In this document: one piece after another, positions 1-8,780 of the stretch
Numbering within the stretch: the first letter of the stretch is position 1
How the letters are laid out: each line of letters starts with the position of its first letter
NCBI RefSeq assembly: GCF_009749395.1
Contig: NZ_WBIR01000002.1
Span: forward strand, 1-64,000
DNA from: Agromyces salentinus
GTDB taxonomy: Bacteria > Actinomycetota > Actinomycetes > Actinomycetales > Microbacteriaceae
Length of the DNA stretch: 64,000 bases
Direction: 5' to 3'
Translations under genes and position numbers: made by a program
Notes under the pieces: generated by a model
Seen by the model: the letters and a program-made list of their open reading frames with translations, nothing else
Databases searched by the model: none
Told to the model about the DNA's origin: nothing

Positions 1-831
1 GCCCCCGCCGCCCCCGCCGCCCCCAGCGCCGCCGCCGGCCGCTGCAGCCGCTGCCGCCGCGGCTGCAGCGGCAGCGGCCGCCTCGCGCTCCGCACGCTCC
101 TTCGCCTCCTGCTCGCCGATCCGGAACCGTCGTTCGACCTCCACCGACCGATCGCGCAGGCTCGCGAGCTGCGCGTACAGCGTGTCGAGGGTCGACTGCT
201 GCTCGGCCGCGCGCGCCTCGGCCGCGACGTGGGCACCCTCTGCGGCCTCGGCCGCGGCCTCGGCTTCCGCGGCGAGTCGCTCGCGCTCGGACTCGGCGAT
301 GTCGGCCTGATCGCTCAGGGATTCGGCATCCGCCTCGGCTGCGTCGGCTCGGGCTGCGACGCCGCCGATCAGGTTGGTCAACTGCGCCGCCCGGGAGAGG
401 CCGGCGAGCAGCCGGGTCGCGGAATCGCCGTCGAACAGGAGGCGCAGCCCCACGTCGGCCCCGCCGGAACGTGCGAGCACCGCGGCCGTCCGGCCGAGCG
501 CTGCGGACGTCTCCTCGGCAGCGGCTGCGGCCCGCGTCGCCTGATCGCGGAGCGAGGCCGCTCGCGCGGCGGCATCCGCTCTCGCCTGCTCGGCGGCGGC
601 CGAGTCCGCCGCGGCCGTGATCGCCGCGTCGCCGAGCCGGCCAGCCTCGGCCTCGAGTTCGTCGACGAACGCCGTGATGCGCCGGGCCTGGACCTCACCG
701 GCCCCCACCTCGGCCTTCGCCGCCTCGACCTCGTCCCAGGTCGGATAGTCCTCGGCGACGGCACTCGTGGCGGGCAGCAGAAGGGCGGCGACGAGGACCG
801 CCGCCAGCGAACCATGGACGAAGCCGCGCAC
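1..831 (-). CDS. Secreted coiled-coil protein, N-terminal part only (possible cell-wall hydrolase)
   Basis: The minus-strand frame runs off the left window edge, so the C-terminal domain is missing. GTG at 831 is preferred over GTG at 837 because an AAGGGGG ribosome site sits about 5 nt upstream. The product starts with a Sec signal (MRGFVHGS, then an Ala/Leu/Val core ending in SAVA). About 230 residues rich in Ala, Glu, Arg and Gln follow, with heptad character typical of coiled coils. The readable part ends in a long Ala run followed by a Gly-rich linker. In actinobacteria this architecture often precedes an NlpC/P60 or M23 peptidase domain that cleaves peptidoglycan, but that domain is outside the window, so the function is inference. 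It is divergent from the GH3 gene. Confidence 0.6.
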   Translation of the reverse strand, partial: MRGFVHGSLAAVLVAALLLPATSAVAEDYPTWDEVEAAKAEVGAGEVQARRITAFVDELEAEAGRLGDAAITAAADSAAAEQARADAAARAASLRDQATRAAAAAEETSAALGRTAAVLARSGGADVGLRLLFDGDSATRLLAGLSRAAQLTNLIGGVAARADAAEADAESLSDQADIAESERERLAAEAEAAAEAAEGAHVAAEARAAEQQSTLDTLYAQLASLRDRSVEVERRFRIGEQEAKERAEREAAAAAAAAAAAAAAAGGGAGGGGGGGG

Positions 832-897
832 GAACACCCCCTTCGAGCCCGGCCACTCTACCCAGCGCCATCTCGATCGGCGGGCGGACACGCAGCG

Positions 898-903
898 TAG
901 ACT
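898..903 (+). promoter_or_regulatory. Leaderless -10 element of the GH3 gene
   Basis: TAGACT lies 7 nt before the ATG at 911, so transcription would start at or next to the start codon. No Shine-Dalgarno is visible between them, and no good -35 is seen. Confidence 0.5.
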
Positions 904-910
904 CGTCCGG

Positions 911-2083
911 ATGCGCACCCGGCTCGCCCTCGTCACCGCCGTGGTCGCCGCGACGGCCCTGTTGTCGGGGTGCACCGCGGCAGCGACGGCGCCCGAGGCA
1001 TCGACGACCGCGCCGTCCCCATCGTCCGCGACGGCGACCCCGACGCCGACGCCGGTCGATCCCGTCGCCGAGTTCGTCGACGAGCGGATGTCGCACATGA
1101 GCCTCGAGCAGAAGGCGGCGGCCGTGCTCATGCTGCATGCCCCCGGGCTCGACCCGGCACCGCTCCGCGCCTATGTGGAGCGGGGCGTCTCCGGGCTGAT
1201 CCTCATGGGCGACAACGTGCCGGGCACCCCCGAGGAACTCGCCGCGCTGACGAGCGCCGTGCAGGTCGACCCTGAGGCGCCGGCCCTCATCGGCATCGAT
1301 GAGGAGGGCGGTGACGTCCAGCGCCTGCCGTGGGATGCCGCGCCCGGTGCCGAGGCGCTTCGCGGAGAGGACCCCGCTGCCACCACGCAGGCGTTCGCCG
1401 ATCGCGCGGCGACGCTCGCGGCATCCGGGATCACCGTCAACTTCGGCATCGTCGCCGACGAGACCGACGACCTCGACTCCTTCATCGCCTCGAGGGTGCT
1501 CGGCACCGATCCCGCCTCGGCCGGGGCCCGCGTCGCTGCGGCGGTGGCCGGAGAGCAGGGCGGCGTGTTCAGCACGCTGAAGCACTTCCCCGGCCACGGA
1601 CAGGCGCCCGGGGATTCGCACTCGAGCCTGCCGACGGCTCCGCAGACGCTCGACGAATGGCGGAGCGGCCCGGCGATCCCGTTCGAGCAGGGCATCGACG
1701 CCGGCGCCGAGCTGGTGATGACCGGACACCTCGCCTATCCGTCGGTGGATGTTGCGCCCGCCTCGCTCTCGGCGGAGTGGCATCGCATCCTGCGGGAGGA
1801 CCTCGGCTTCGAGGGCGTGGTCGTGACGGATGACATGCTCATGCTGCAGGGCAACGACCTGGCGGAGTTCGCGGACCCGAACGAGAACGCGATCCGCGCG
1901 ATGGCCTCGGGCGCGGACCTGCTGCTCTACGTCCTTCCCGCCGATCCTGCCGAGGTGGGCGTCTCCGTCGACGGCCTCGTCGGGGCCATCAGCCGCGCGG
2001 TGTCCGATGGACGCGTTCCCGAGGCGCGGCTCGACGATGCGGTCGAGCGCGTGCTGACGCTCCGACTAACCTCGGTCCAGTGA
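911..2083 (+). CDS. Glycoside hydrolase family 3 lipoprotein (NagZ-like beta-N-acetylhexosaminidase)
   Basis: A 390-residue lipoprotein. The start MRTRLALV is followed by a hydrophobic stretch and a lipobox LLSGC near residues 17-21, then a Ser/Thr/Pro-rich linker. The GH3 N-terminal barrel is clear: IGIDEEGGDVQRL, then KHFPGHG from about residue 224 followed by DSH (the NagZ Asp-His acid/base loop), and VVTDDM with the likely nucleophile Asp near 307. NagZ enzymes release GlcNAc from muropeptides using a covalent intermediate; here the enzyme would act at the outer membrane face during wall recycling. The longer upstream frame is rejected because the signal peptide starts here. There is no C-terminal GH3 domain, as in NagZ. 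Confidence 0.88.
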   Translation: MRTRLALVTAVVAATALLSGCTAAATAPEASTTAPSPSSATATPTPTPVDPVAEFVDERMSHMSLEQKAAAVLMLHAPGLDPAPLRAYVERGVSGLILMGDNVPGTPEELAALTSAVQVDPEAPALIGIDEEGGDVQRLPWDAAPGAEALRGEDPAATTQAFADRAATLAASGITVNFGIVADETDDLDSFIASRVLGTDPASAGARVAAAVAGEQGGVFSTLKHFPGHGQAPGDSHSSLPTAPQTLDEWRSGPAIPFEQGIDAGAELVMTGHLAYPSVDVAPASLSAEWHRILREDLGFEGVVVTDDMLMLQGNDLAEFADPNENAIRAMASGADLLLYVLPADPAEVGVSVDGLVGAISRAVSDGRVPEARLDDAVERVLTLRLTSVQ

Positions 2084-2192
2084 TTCTCGAGAAACTTCGG
2101 AGACTCGGGAATACCATCGACAGTTCCATGCGTTTGCATGTGTGTGGCCGAACGAGCCACGAACAGCTACCGAACACGGAGAACACTGAACC

Positions 2193-2756
2193 ATGACGAA
2201 CACCGCCACCGGAATCGAGATCCCCGGCTACCGCGCAGGCACCTGGACGATCGACGCCGCGCACAGCGAGGTCGCCTTCAGCATCCGCCACATCATGATC
2301 AGCAAGGTGAAGGGCAAGTTCGAGCGCTTCAGCGCGACCTTCGTCACCGCCGAGAACCCCCTCGACTCGACCGTCACCGCATCCGCCGAGGTCGCCTCGA
2401 TCAACACGAACGAGCCGAACCGCGACGGTCACCTCCGCACCGGCGACTTCTTCGAGGCCGAGACCTACCCGACGATCGACTTCGTCTCGACCGGCGTCCG
2501 CGTCGAGGACGGCGACTTCAAGGTCGACGGCGACCTCACCATCCGCGGCATCACCAAGCCCGTGACCTTCGACTTCGAGTTCGGTGGCTTCGGCGGCGAC
2601 CCCTACGGCAACTACAAGGCCGGCGCGACCGCCAAGACCGTCATCAACCGCGAGGACTTCGGCCTGACCTACAACGCCGCTCTCGAGACCGGCGGCGTGC
2701 TCCTCGGCGACAAGGTCACCATCACGCTCGAACTGCAGGCGGCGCTCGCGCAGTAG
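2193..2756 (+). CDS. YceI family protein
   Basis: 187 residues with the YceI signature WTIDAAHSEVAFSIRH near the N-terminus and the family's alternating beta-strand pattern to the end. YceI proteins form a lipocalin-like barrel that binds isoprenoid or other amphipathic ligands; the physiological role is usually unknown. No signal peptide is visible, so a cytoplasmic location is likely, unlike E. coli YceI. The ATG has GGAG about 10 nt upstream. A strong hairpin follows the stop codon. Confidence 0.9.
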   Translation: MTNTATGIEIPGYRAGTWTIDAAHSEVAFSIRHIMISKVKGKFERFSATFVTAENPLDSTVTASAEVASINTNEPNRDGHLRTGDFFEAETYPTIDFVSTGVRVEDGDFKVDGDLTIRGITKPVTFDFEFGGFGGDPYGNYKAGATAKTVINREDFGLTYNAALETGGVLLGDKVTITLELQAALAQ

Positions 2757-2785
2757 GCACGAGTCAACGGCCGTTCGGCCGTCAT

Positions 2786-2818
2786 GAAGGGCCGGATGCC
2801 TCGAGCGTCCGGCCCTTC
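2786..2818. terminator. Bidirectional terminator between yceI and the winged-helix gene
   Basis: An 11-bp perfect stem, GAAGGGCCGGA pairing with TCCGGCCCTTC around an 11-nt loop, lies between two convergent genes. The T-tract is weak, as is usual in high-GC actinobacteria. Confidence 0.75.
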
Positions 2819-2853
2819 GTCGTCCGCACGCCCGGTCGGGCAGGCGCTCAGGC

Positions 2854-3960
2854 TCAGGCTGATGCGGTGACTTCGCCGACCCGGGTCGACCAGAAGGCCC
2901 CCCATCGCTCGAAGGCGGGCCTGAACTGCTCCCCGACATCGGCGGGCCCGAACGAGCTGACCTCGATCGGCGTCGCCCCGCGCCGCTCGGGCGAGCGCCG
3001 CCAGGTGCCGACCACCTCGCCGTCGGCGACGAGGATCGGCAGGAACAGCCCGTTCTTGCCCGGGACGACGCGCGCCGCGTCATCGGCCGAGCAGACCGCC
3101 GTGCGGTCGCCGTAGCCGAGGAAGTACTCGTCGAAGGGCGCCAGGGCGAGCCTCGTGCTGCGATCCGCGGCGAGCGGCGGGGGAGCGTCGACCGCGACGT
3201 AGCGCTCCTCGTCGTAGGCGGCCACCGAGTCGCCGGCAGCCGCGAGCGCGGTGCGCGCGGAGGTGAGGGTGAGCCCGGTCCACCAGGCGAAGTCGCGCAC
3301 CGACACGGGGCCGTGGCCTCGTGCGTAGCCCGCGAACAGCAGCGCGAGCGTCTGCTCGTCATCGGGCTCGTCGCTGCTCGCCGGCGACCATTCGTCGAGC
3401 AGGACGAAGCGCTGCCGCGCACGGGTGTCGACCGGGCCGCAGCAGAGCAGGCCCTCGTTCGCGAGTCGCCAGATGAGGTGGTACCCGCGCTGGCCCTCGG
3501 TCGGGATGCCGGCCCGGCTCCACGCCGCCTGCAGCCCGTCGCGCGTGATCGAATGGCCGCCCTCGAGTTCGCCGACGGCGACCCGGCGCGCAGCGGCGTG
3601 CACCTCGTCGTCGATGCCCTCGTCGCGATGCCCCTTGGCCGCGCGCTGCATCAGTCGCGCAGCCGTGAGACGCAGGATCGGCCGCAGCAACCCGGGCACG
3701 ACGAAGTGCAGCGTGCCGCGCATGGGCCAGGAACGCAGGAGCGAGGCGTCGTCGATGGCCGCATCGATCATCGCCTCGTCGGAACCGGGCACCCTCGCGC
3801 CGAGCACCCACTTCGCTGCCGCGAGATCTTGCGCCTGCACGCACAGGAGCCGATCGAGCGCGGCCTGCGGCGAGGCGAATCCGCCGTCGAACCCGTGGGC
3901 CGCGAGCCGCGAGCGACGCACCGCCGTGTTCGCCGCGCCGGTCGCGGCATCCGTCGTCAT
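2854..3960 (-). CDS. Winged-helix DNA-binding protein, AlkZ/YcaQ-like DNA glycosylase family
   Basis: 368 residues from ATG 3960. It resembles the HTH_42 (AlkZ-like) family, with N-terminal RLLCVQAQD followed by LAAAKWVLGAR, then tandem winged-helix segments. Characterised members (YcaQ, Streptomyces AlkZ) are DNA glycosylases that excise bulky or interstrand cross-link lesions through a Q-x-Q/D motif; the QAQ here could correspond, which is inference. The frame opens further upstream but the protein begins at MTTDAATG. It converges with yceI. Possible weak leaderless -10 (GAGAAT) 6 nt upstream. Confidence 0.8.
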   Translation of the reverse strand: MTTDAATGAANTAVRRSRLAAHGFDGGFASPQAALDRLLCVQAQDLAAAKWVLGARVPGSDEAMIDAAIDDASLLRSWPMRGTLHFVVPGLLRPILRLTAARLMQRAAKGHRDEGIDDEVHAAARRVAVGELEGGHSITRDGLQAAWSRAGIPTEGQRGYHLIWRLANEGLLCCGPVDTRARQRFVLLDEWSPASSDEPDDEQTLALLFAGYARGHGPVSVRDFAWWTGLTLTSARTALAAAGDSVAAYDEERYVAVDAPPPLAADRSTRLALAPFDEYFLGYGDRTAVCSADDAARVVPGKNGLFLPILVADGEVVGTWRRSPERRGATPIEVSSFGPADVGEQFRPAFERWGAFWSTRVGEVTASA

Positions 3961-4117
3961 GCGTCCATTCTCTTCGTCGCCACCGACATGAGGAAAGTGC
4001 CGACACGCAAGGCCGCGCCCGGGGGAGACGCACAGCTCGGGGACATCCGCTCGGGATACACTGGGAGGCTGTGCCCCTCGGCACGACCCCACCACCACAT
4101 CCTCCCGGAGGCTCACT

Positions 4118-5716
4118 GTGCTCGCCGTACACGATCTCGAGATCCGCGTCGGCGCACGCGTGCTCATGGAGCACGTCGACTTCCGGGTCTCGGCCGGCGA
4201 CAAAGTGGGCCTCGTGGGCCGCAACGGGGCTGGCAAGACGACGCTCACGAAGACCCTCGCCGGGGAGACGATGCCCACCGGCGGCCGCATCGACCGCACC
4301 GGCGAGATCGGCTACCTGCCCCAGGACCCGCGCTCGGGCGACCCCGAGATGCTGGCGCGCACGCGCATCCTCGATGCGCGCGGACTCGGCTCGCTCGTGC
4401 TCGGCATGCACGAGGCGTCCATGCAGATGGGCAGCGACGACCCCGAGGTCGCCGAGCGCGCCATGAAGAAGTACGGCAACCTCACCGACCGCTTCACCGC
4501 GCTCGGCGGGTATGCCGCCGAGGCCGAGGCCGCGTCGATCGCGTCGAACCTGAACCTCCCCGATCGCATCCTCGACCAGCCGCTGAAGACCCTCTCGGGC
4601 GGCCAGCGACGGCGCATCGAGCTCGCCCGCATCCTCTTCTCCGACGCGCAGACGATGATCCTCGACGAGCCCACGAACCACCTCGACGCCGACTCGGTCA
4701 TCTGGCTCCGCGAGTTCCTGAAGGGCTACAAGGGCGGCGTCATCGTGATCTCCCACGACGTGGTCCTCGTCGACGAGGTCGTCAACCGCGTGTTCTACCT
4801 CGACGCGAACCGGTCGAGCATCGACGTGTACAACATGGGCTGGAAGCACTACCAGCGCCAGCGCGCCGCCGACGAGGAGCGCCGCAAGAAGGAGCGCGCC
4901 AACGCCGAGAAGAAGGCCGGCGTCCTGCAGATGCAGGCGGCGAAGTTCGGGGCGAAGGCCTCCAAGGCGGCCGCCGCGCACCAGATGGTCGCGCGCGCCG
5001 AGAAGCTCCTCGCCGGCCTCGAGGAGGTGCGCGCCGTCGACCGCGTCGCGAAGCTCCGCTTCCCGACGCCCGCGCCCTGCGGTCGCACCCCGATCACCGC
5101 GAGCGACCTCTCGAAGAGCTACGGCTCGCTCGAGATCTTCACCGCCGTCGACCTCGCGATCGACCGTGGCTCGAAGGTCGTGATCATCGGCCTGAACGGC
5201 GCGGGCAAGACGACGCTGCTCCGCATCCTCGCGGGCGTCGACGCACCCGACACGGGCGTCGTCGAGGCGGGCCACGGCCTCCGCGTCGGCTACTACGCCC
5301 AGGAGCACGAGACCATCGAGGTCAAGCGCAGCGTGCTCGAGAACATGGTGAGCGCCTCGCCGAACCTCACCGAGACCGAGGCCCGCAAGGTGCTCGGCTC
5401 GTTCCTGTTCACGGGCGACGACGTGCACAAGCCGGCCGGGGTGCTCTCCGGCGGCGAGAAGACGCGACTCGCCCTCGCGATGATCGTCGTCTCGGGCGCC
5501 AACGTGCTGCTGCTCGACGAGCCCACGAACAACCTCGACCCCGCCAGCCGCGCCGAGATCCTCGACGCGCTCGCGCACTACGAGGGTTCCGTGGTGCTCG
5601 TCTCGCACGACCCCGGCGCCGTCGAGGCGCTGAACCCCGAGCGCGTGCTCATCATGCCCGACGGCACGGAGGACCACTGGAGCCGCGAGTACCAGGAGCT
5701 CATCGAGCTCGCCTGA
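4118..5716 (+). CDS. ABC-F family ATP-binding cassette protein
   Basis: 532 residues with two ABC cassettes and no membrane domain. Cassette 1 has [14 protein letters not shown] and ILDEPTNHLD; cassette 2 has [14 protein letters not shown] and LLDEPTNNLD. A basic, Ala/Lys-rich interdomain linker lies around residues 240-300. ABC-F proteins bind the ribosomal E site and act in translation quality control or antibiotic protection. Length and linker fit the housekeeping actinobacterial type rather than a dedicated resistance factor. The GTG start has CCCGGAGG about 6 nt upstream. Its stop lies 2 bp from the stop of the convergent SURF1 gene, with no room for a terminator. Confidence 0.92.
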   Translation: MLAVHDLEIRVGARVLMEHVDFRVSAGDKVGLVGRNGAGKTTLTKTLAGETMPTGGRIDRTGEIGYLPQDPRSGDPEMLARTRILDARGLGSLVLGMHEASMQMGSDDPEVAERAMKKYGNLTDRFTALGGYAAEAEAASIASNLNLPDRILDQPLKTLSGGQRRRIELARILFSDAQTMILDEPTNHLDADSVIWLREFLKGYKGGVIVISHDVVLVDEVVNRVFYLDANRSSIDVYNMGWKHYQRQRAADEERRKKERANAEKKAGVLQMQAAKFGAKASKAAAAHQMVARAEKLLAGLEEVRAVDRVAKLRFPTPAPCGRTPITASDLSKSYGSLEIFTAVDLAIDRGSKVVIIGLNGAGKTTLLRILAGVDAPDTGVVEAGHGLRVGYYAQEHETIEVKRSVLENMVSASPNLTETEARKVLGSFLFTGDDVHKPAGVLSGGEKTRLALAMIVVSGANVLLLDEPTNNLDPASRAEILDALAHYEGSVVLVSHDPGAVEALNPERVLIMPDGTEDHWSREYQELIELA

Positions 5717-5718
5717 GG

Positions 5719-6561
5719 TCAGCGCCGGTCGAGCACGCCGTCCTCGAGGTCGGCGTCGGCGTCCTTGCGCTGCGTGCGGTTCACCTTGCGCGGCGCGGGC
5801 CGGCTCTCGCCGAGGGTGATGCCGGAGGCCTCGTCGCGGGCCCGGCGTTCCTGTCGTGCGGCCCAGCCGAGCCCGACGAAGCCCATGATGGCGAAGACGA
5901 ACCACTGCAGCGCGTACGACAGGTGCGGTCCCTCGTCACGCAGGGGGCGGGTCGCGGCGACCGGCGGGTCGGCGGCTTCCGCTCCGGACTGCACGAGCAG
6001 TCCGTACGCGCCCGTGTAGGTCGGCTGGTCGACGCGTTCGGCGAGCTCGTCGAGGTCGATCGTGGCGAACTCGTCTCCGGCCGAGGTCCGGCCGTTGATC
6101 CGACCCTCGCCCGCCTTCAACCGCGCCTCGACCTCCACCTGGCCGGTCGGGGGAGCGGCGTAGTCACTCGGGCGCGCCTCGGAATCCTGCGCGACCCACC
6201 CGCGGTCGACCACGAACACGGACCCGTCGTCGAGGAGGAACGGCGTCAGCACCTCGAATCCGGCACCCCCCTGGTTGGGTCGGTTGCGGACGACGACCTC
6301 CTCGTCGGCGAGGTACCGTCCCGACAGCGCGACGACCTGCCAGCGCTGATCGACGTCGAATCCGTCGAGCTCCGGCAGCTCGTCCTGCACCGGGACCGCC
6401 TGCGCGTCGTAGTTGGCGTCGATGCGGGCGATCTCCGCGCGGGCCTCGGCGCGCCTCGCGAACTGCCACATGCCGAGGGCGCAGCACACGATGGCGAAGA
6501 CCACCACGAGCGCGAGGTACCCGGCCCATCGGCGCGACCTGAGGAAGGCCCAGTCGTTCAC
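5719..6561 (-). CDS. SURF1 family cytochrome oxidase assembly protein
   Basis: 280 residues. It has the SURF1 layout of one N-terminal helix (SRRWAGYLALVVVFAIVCC) running into LGMWQFARR, an extracytoplasmic middle domain, and a C-terminal helix after LSYALQWFVFA. SURF1 supports heme a insertion into subunit I of aa3 oxidase, matching the ctaE-qcrCAB cluster at the other end of the window. The GTG start at 6561 overlaps the upstream stop as GTGA, so it is translationally coupled and last in a three-gene minus-strand operon. The longer upstream frame is rejected. Confidence 0.87.
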   Translation of the reverse strand: MNDWAFLRSRRWAGYLALVVVFAIVCCALGMWQFARRAEARAEIARIDANYDAQAVPVQDELPELDGFDVDQRWQVVALSGRYLADEEVVVRNRPNQGGAGFEVLTPFLLDDGSVFVVDRGWVAQDSEARPSDYAAPPTGQVEVEARLKAGEGRINGRTSAGDEFATIDLDELAERVDQPTYTGAYGLLVQSGAEAADPPVAATRPLRDEGPHLSYALQWFVFAIMGFVGLGWAARQERRARDEASGITLGESRPAPRKVNRTQRKDADADLEDGVLDRR

Positions 6562-6800
6562 GAATCGACCTCGGCGGAGCCGTCGAGGGCTCCGGAGAAC
6601 TGCTCGACGCGCACCGGGAACGAACGCGCCTCGAGGAAACCGCGCAGGTAGTCGACGTGTTCGTCGCACGCGAGCCAGGTCTTCCACCGATCGCCGAGGT
6701 GGATGCGCGGGTTCTGCCAGTCGATGCGCCAGGTCGCGCCCTCCTGGCAGGCCGCCCGCGAGCAGACGTCCTGCGGGGTGTCCCCGATGCCGCCGATCAT
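6558..6800 (-). CDS. Small Cys/His-rich hypothetical protein in SURF1 operon
   Basis: 80 residues with no recognised domain. Residues C13 and C18 (DVCSRAACQ) and C45/H48 (WLACDEHVDYL) could form one metal site. No signal peptide or transmembrane segment is seen. It overlaps the DUF3099 gene upstream (ATGA, 6797-6800) and surf1 downstream (GTGA, 6558-6561). Strict coupling to SURF1 suggests a link to oxidase biogenesis or metal handling, which is inference only. Confidence 0.7.
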   Translation of the reverse strand: MIGGIGDTPQDVCSRAACQEGATWRIDWQNPRIHLGDRWKTWLACDEHVDYLRGFLEARSFPVRVEQFSGALDGSAEVDS

Positions 6801-7174
6801 CGCCCATCCTCGTCTCGGTCATTCCGTGGAGGGTCGGATGCTGCGTGCCCGGCTTCACCGGCGCGTTCGTCCGAGCCCGCAGCGGAGCCCGCCCCTGGGC
6901 CCGCGGCATCCGCCCCGGGCCGGACCGGGAGGATGCCGCCCGGCCGCTCGACCGCGGGGATGCGCGCCGGCGAACCGACGTTCGCGATCACGACCGCGAA
7001 GTACGGCAAAGCGATCGCGCCGACGGCGCACACCACGAGCCACCAGTCGCGCGCGAAGAGCATCGCGACGATGCACACCAGGCGCACGCCCATCGCGATC
7101 GAGTACTTGATCATGCGCGACCGCTGCTCGGCCTCGGGTGAGGGCGGCAGGCTCGTGATCGATTGCTGCTTCAT
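6797..7174 (-). CDS. DUF3099 domain membrane protein
   Basis: 125 residues. The N-terminus MKQQSITSLPPSPEAEQRSR leads into two closely spaced helices (IKYSIAMGVRLVCIVAMLFA and WWLVVCAVGAIALPYFAVVI), the DUF3099 pattern, then a disordered Pro/Gly/Asp tail. Function unknown. First gene of the operon with the Cys/His protein and SURF1. A possible -10 (TAGGCT on the minus strand, 7212-7217) would give a 5' leader of about 30 nt. Confidence 0.8.
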   Translation of the reverse strand: MKQQSITSLPPSPEAEQRSRMIKYSIAMGVRLVCIVAMLFARDWWLVVCAVGAIALPYFAVVIANVGSPARIPAVERPGGILPVRPGADAAGPGAGSAAGSDERAGEAGHAASDPPRNDRDEDGR

Positions 7175-7328
7175 CTCGTCGTCGCAGGTCGGTGCGGCGC
7201 TCCTCCATACAAGCCTACGTCTCGCCCGCCCGCTGCGCGGCCCCCACCGGACGGATCGCCCTGCACGAGCATCACTATGCTGAGACAGGCTCGCCTCGGG
7301 CCGATCCCCATCGGAATGGAGTCCACGC

Positions 7329-8039
7329 ATGACCACGCCCCGCACCGTCCTCGTCACCGGCGGCAACCGCGGCATCGGCCACGCCATCGCCCGTGAGTTC
7401 GTCGCCCAGGGGCACCGGGTCGCGGTGACCGCACGCTCCGGCGAGGGGCCGGAGGGCACGCTGACCGTGCGGGCCGACGTCACCGACGCGGCATCCGTCG
7501 ATCGCGCCTTCACCGAGATCGAGGCCGAGCTCGGACCGGTCGAGGTCCTCGTCGCGAATGCCGGCATCACGCGCGACACGCTGCTCCTCCGCATGACCGA
7601 GGAGGACTTCACGAGCGTCATCGACACGAACCTCACGGGTGCGTTCCGCGTCGTCAAGCGCGCCTCGAAGGGGATGCTCAAGGCCCGGTTCGGACGCGTC
7701 GTGCTCATCTCGAGCGTCGTCGGCCTCTACGGCTCGCCCGGGCAGATCAACTACTCGTCCTCGAAGGCGGCCCTGGTCGGCATGGCCCGCTCGCTCACGC
7801 GCGAGCTCGGCGCCCGCAACATCACGGCCAACGTGGTCGCCCCCGGGTTCATCGAGACCGACATGACCGACGAGCTCCCCGAGGCGCAGCAGGCCGAGTA
7901 CAAGAAGAACATCCCGCTCGGGCGCTTCGCGTCGCCCGATGAGGTCGCACGGGTCGTCGCCTGGCTCGCGGGCGATGACGCCGGGTACATCTCGGGTGCC
8001 GTCATCCCGGTCGACGGCGGCCTCGGCATGGGGCACTAG
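7329..8039 (+). CDS. fabG: 3-oxoacyl-ACP reductase FabG (SDR)
   Basis: 236 residues. Rossmann motif TGGNRGIG near residue 10, NAG in VANAGITRD, and catalytic SS..Y...K seen as ISSVVGLYGSPGQINYSSSK. The C-terminus VIPVDGGLGMGH is typical of FabG/MabA. It uses NADPH to reduce 3-ketoacyl-ACP in the cytoplasmic type II fatty acid synthase. The ATG follows GGAATGGAG. It is monocistronic and convergent with serB. A generic SDR role cannot be excluded, but the motif set and length fit FabG best. Confidence 0.85.
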   Translation: MTTPRTVLVTGGNRGIGHAIAREFVAQGHRVAVTARSGEGPEGTLTVRADVTDAASVDRAFTEIEAELGPVEVLVANAGITRDTLLLRMTEEDFTSVIDTNLTGAFRVVKRASKGMLKARFGRVVLISSVVGLYGSPGQINYSSSKAALVGMARSLTRELGARNITANVVAPGFIETDMTDELPEAQQAEYKKNIPLGRFASPDEVARVVAWLAGDDAGYISGAVIPVDGGLGMGH

Positions 8040-8117
8040 CCCGTCCGGCGCACGGCACCCGGTCGAAGAACCGGTCAGCGAGCGCTCGTCCAGCCGAAGG
8101 CCGCCCTCCGCGGCGGC

Positions 8118-8780
8118 TCAGCCGCGAAGGCCGAGCAGCGCCAGCACCTGGCTCAGGTCGGGCGTCGTGATCGCGACATCCGCCTGCTCTCGCACGACCG
8201 GCTTCGCGCAGAACGCGACGCCGAGCCCGGCCCGCGCAAGCATGCGCAGGTCGTTGGCCCCGTCGCCGACGGCGACGGTGAAGCGCACGGGCACGGATGC
8301 CGCGCCGGCCCATTCCTCGAGCGCGAGAGCCTTGGCCTCCGCGTCGACGATGGCACCGTCGACGCGCCCCGTGAGGACGCCGTCCCGGACCTCGAGCCGG
8401 TTCGCCCGGCAGAAGTCGAGCCCGAGGGAGTCGGCGAGCGGGTCGAGGAGTTCGTGGAAGCCGCCGGAGACGACGCCGACGAGGCCGCCGGCGGCATGCA
8501 CCCCCGCGACCAGCTCGTGGATGCCGGGCGTCGGCGTCATGCGCGTGCGCGCGTGCGCAAGGTCGGACTCGCTCAGGCCGGCGAGCGTCGCGACACGTTC
8601 ACGGAGGCTCGCGGCGAAGTCGAGCTCGCCGCGCATGGCGCGCTCGGTGACCTCCGCGACGAGCGGCAGGCTGCCCGCAGCCTCGGCCAGCAACTCGATG
8701 GCCTCCTCGCGGATGAGCGTCGAGTCGGCGTCGAGCACCACGAGCGGGCCGCGCGGGCGGCCGGTGGTACGCCCGCTCAC
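8118..8780 (-). CDS. serB: Phosphoserine phosphatase SerB
   Basis: 220 residues. HAD motif [13 protein letters not shown] (D-x-D), motif II VSGGFHE (Ser), the Lys region [11 protein letters not shown], and motif [13 protein letters not shown]. The pattern is that of SerB, which makes L-serine from phosphoserine in the last step of serine synthesis. The N-terminal ACT domain of some actinobacterial SerB proteins is absent. GTG 8780 overlaps the glgC stop as GTGA (8777-8780), so serB appears coupled to glgC. Confidence 0.9.
   Translation of the reverse strand: MSGRTTGRPRGPLVVLDADSTLIREEAIELLAEAAGSLPLVAEVTERAMRGELDFAASLRERVATLAGLSESDLAHARTRMTPTPGIHELVAGVHAAGGLVGVVSGGFHELLDPLADSLGLDFCRANRLEVRDGVLTGRVDGAIVDAEAKALALEEWAGAASVPVRFTVAVGDGANDLRMLARAGLGVAFCAKPVVREQADVAITTPDLSQVLALLGLRG

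Noticed and set aside
1-100. GCC-rich tract at the left edge as a possible repeat element
   Set aside because: In the minus frame it encodes the Ala run and Gly-rich linker of the coiled-coil protein, so it is coding, not a separate repeat.
3313-6651. Plus-strand open frame of about 1110 codons
   Set aside because: Crosses three real genes in other frames and has no recognisable domain; shadow of GC bias.
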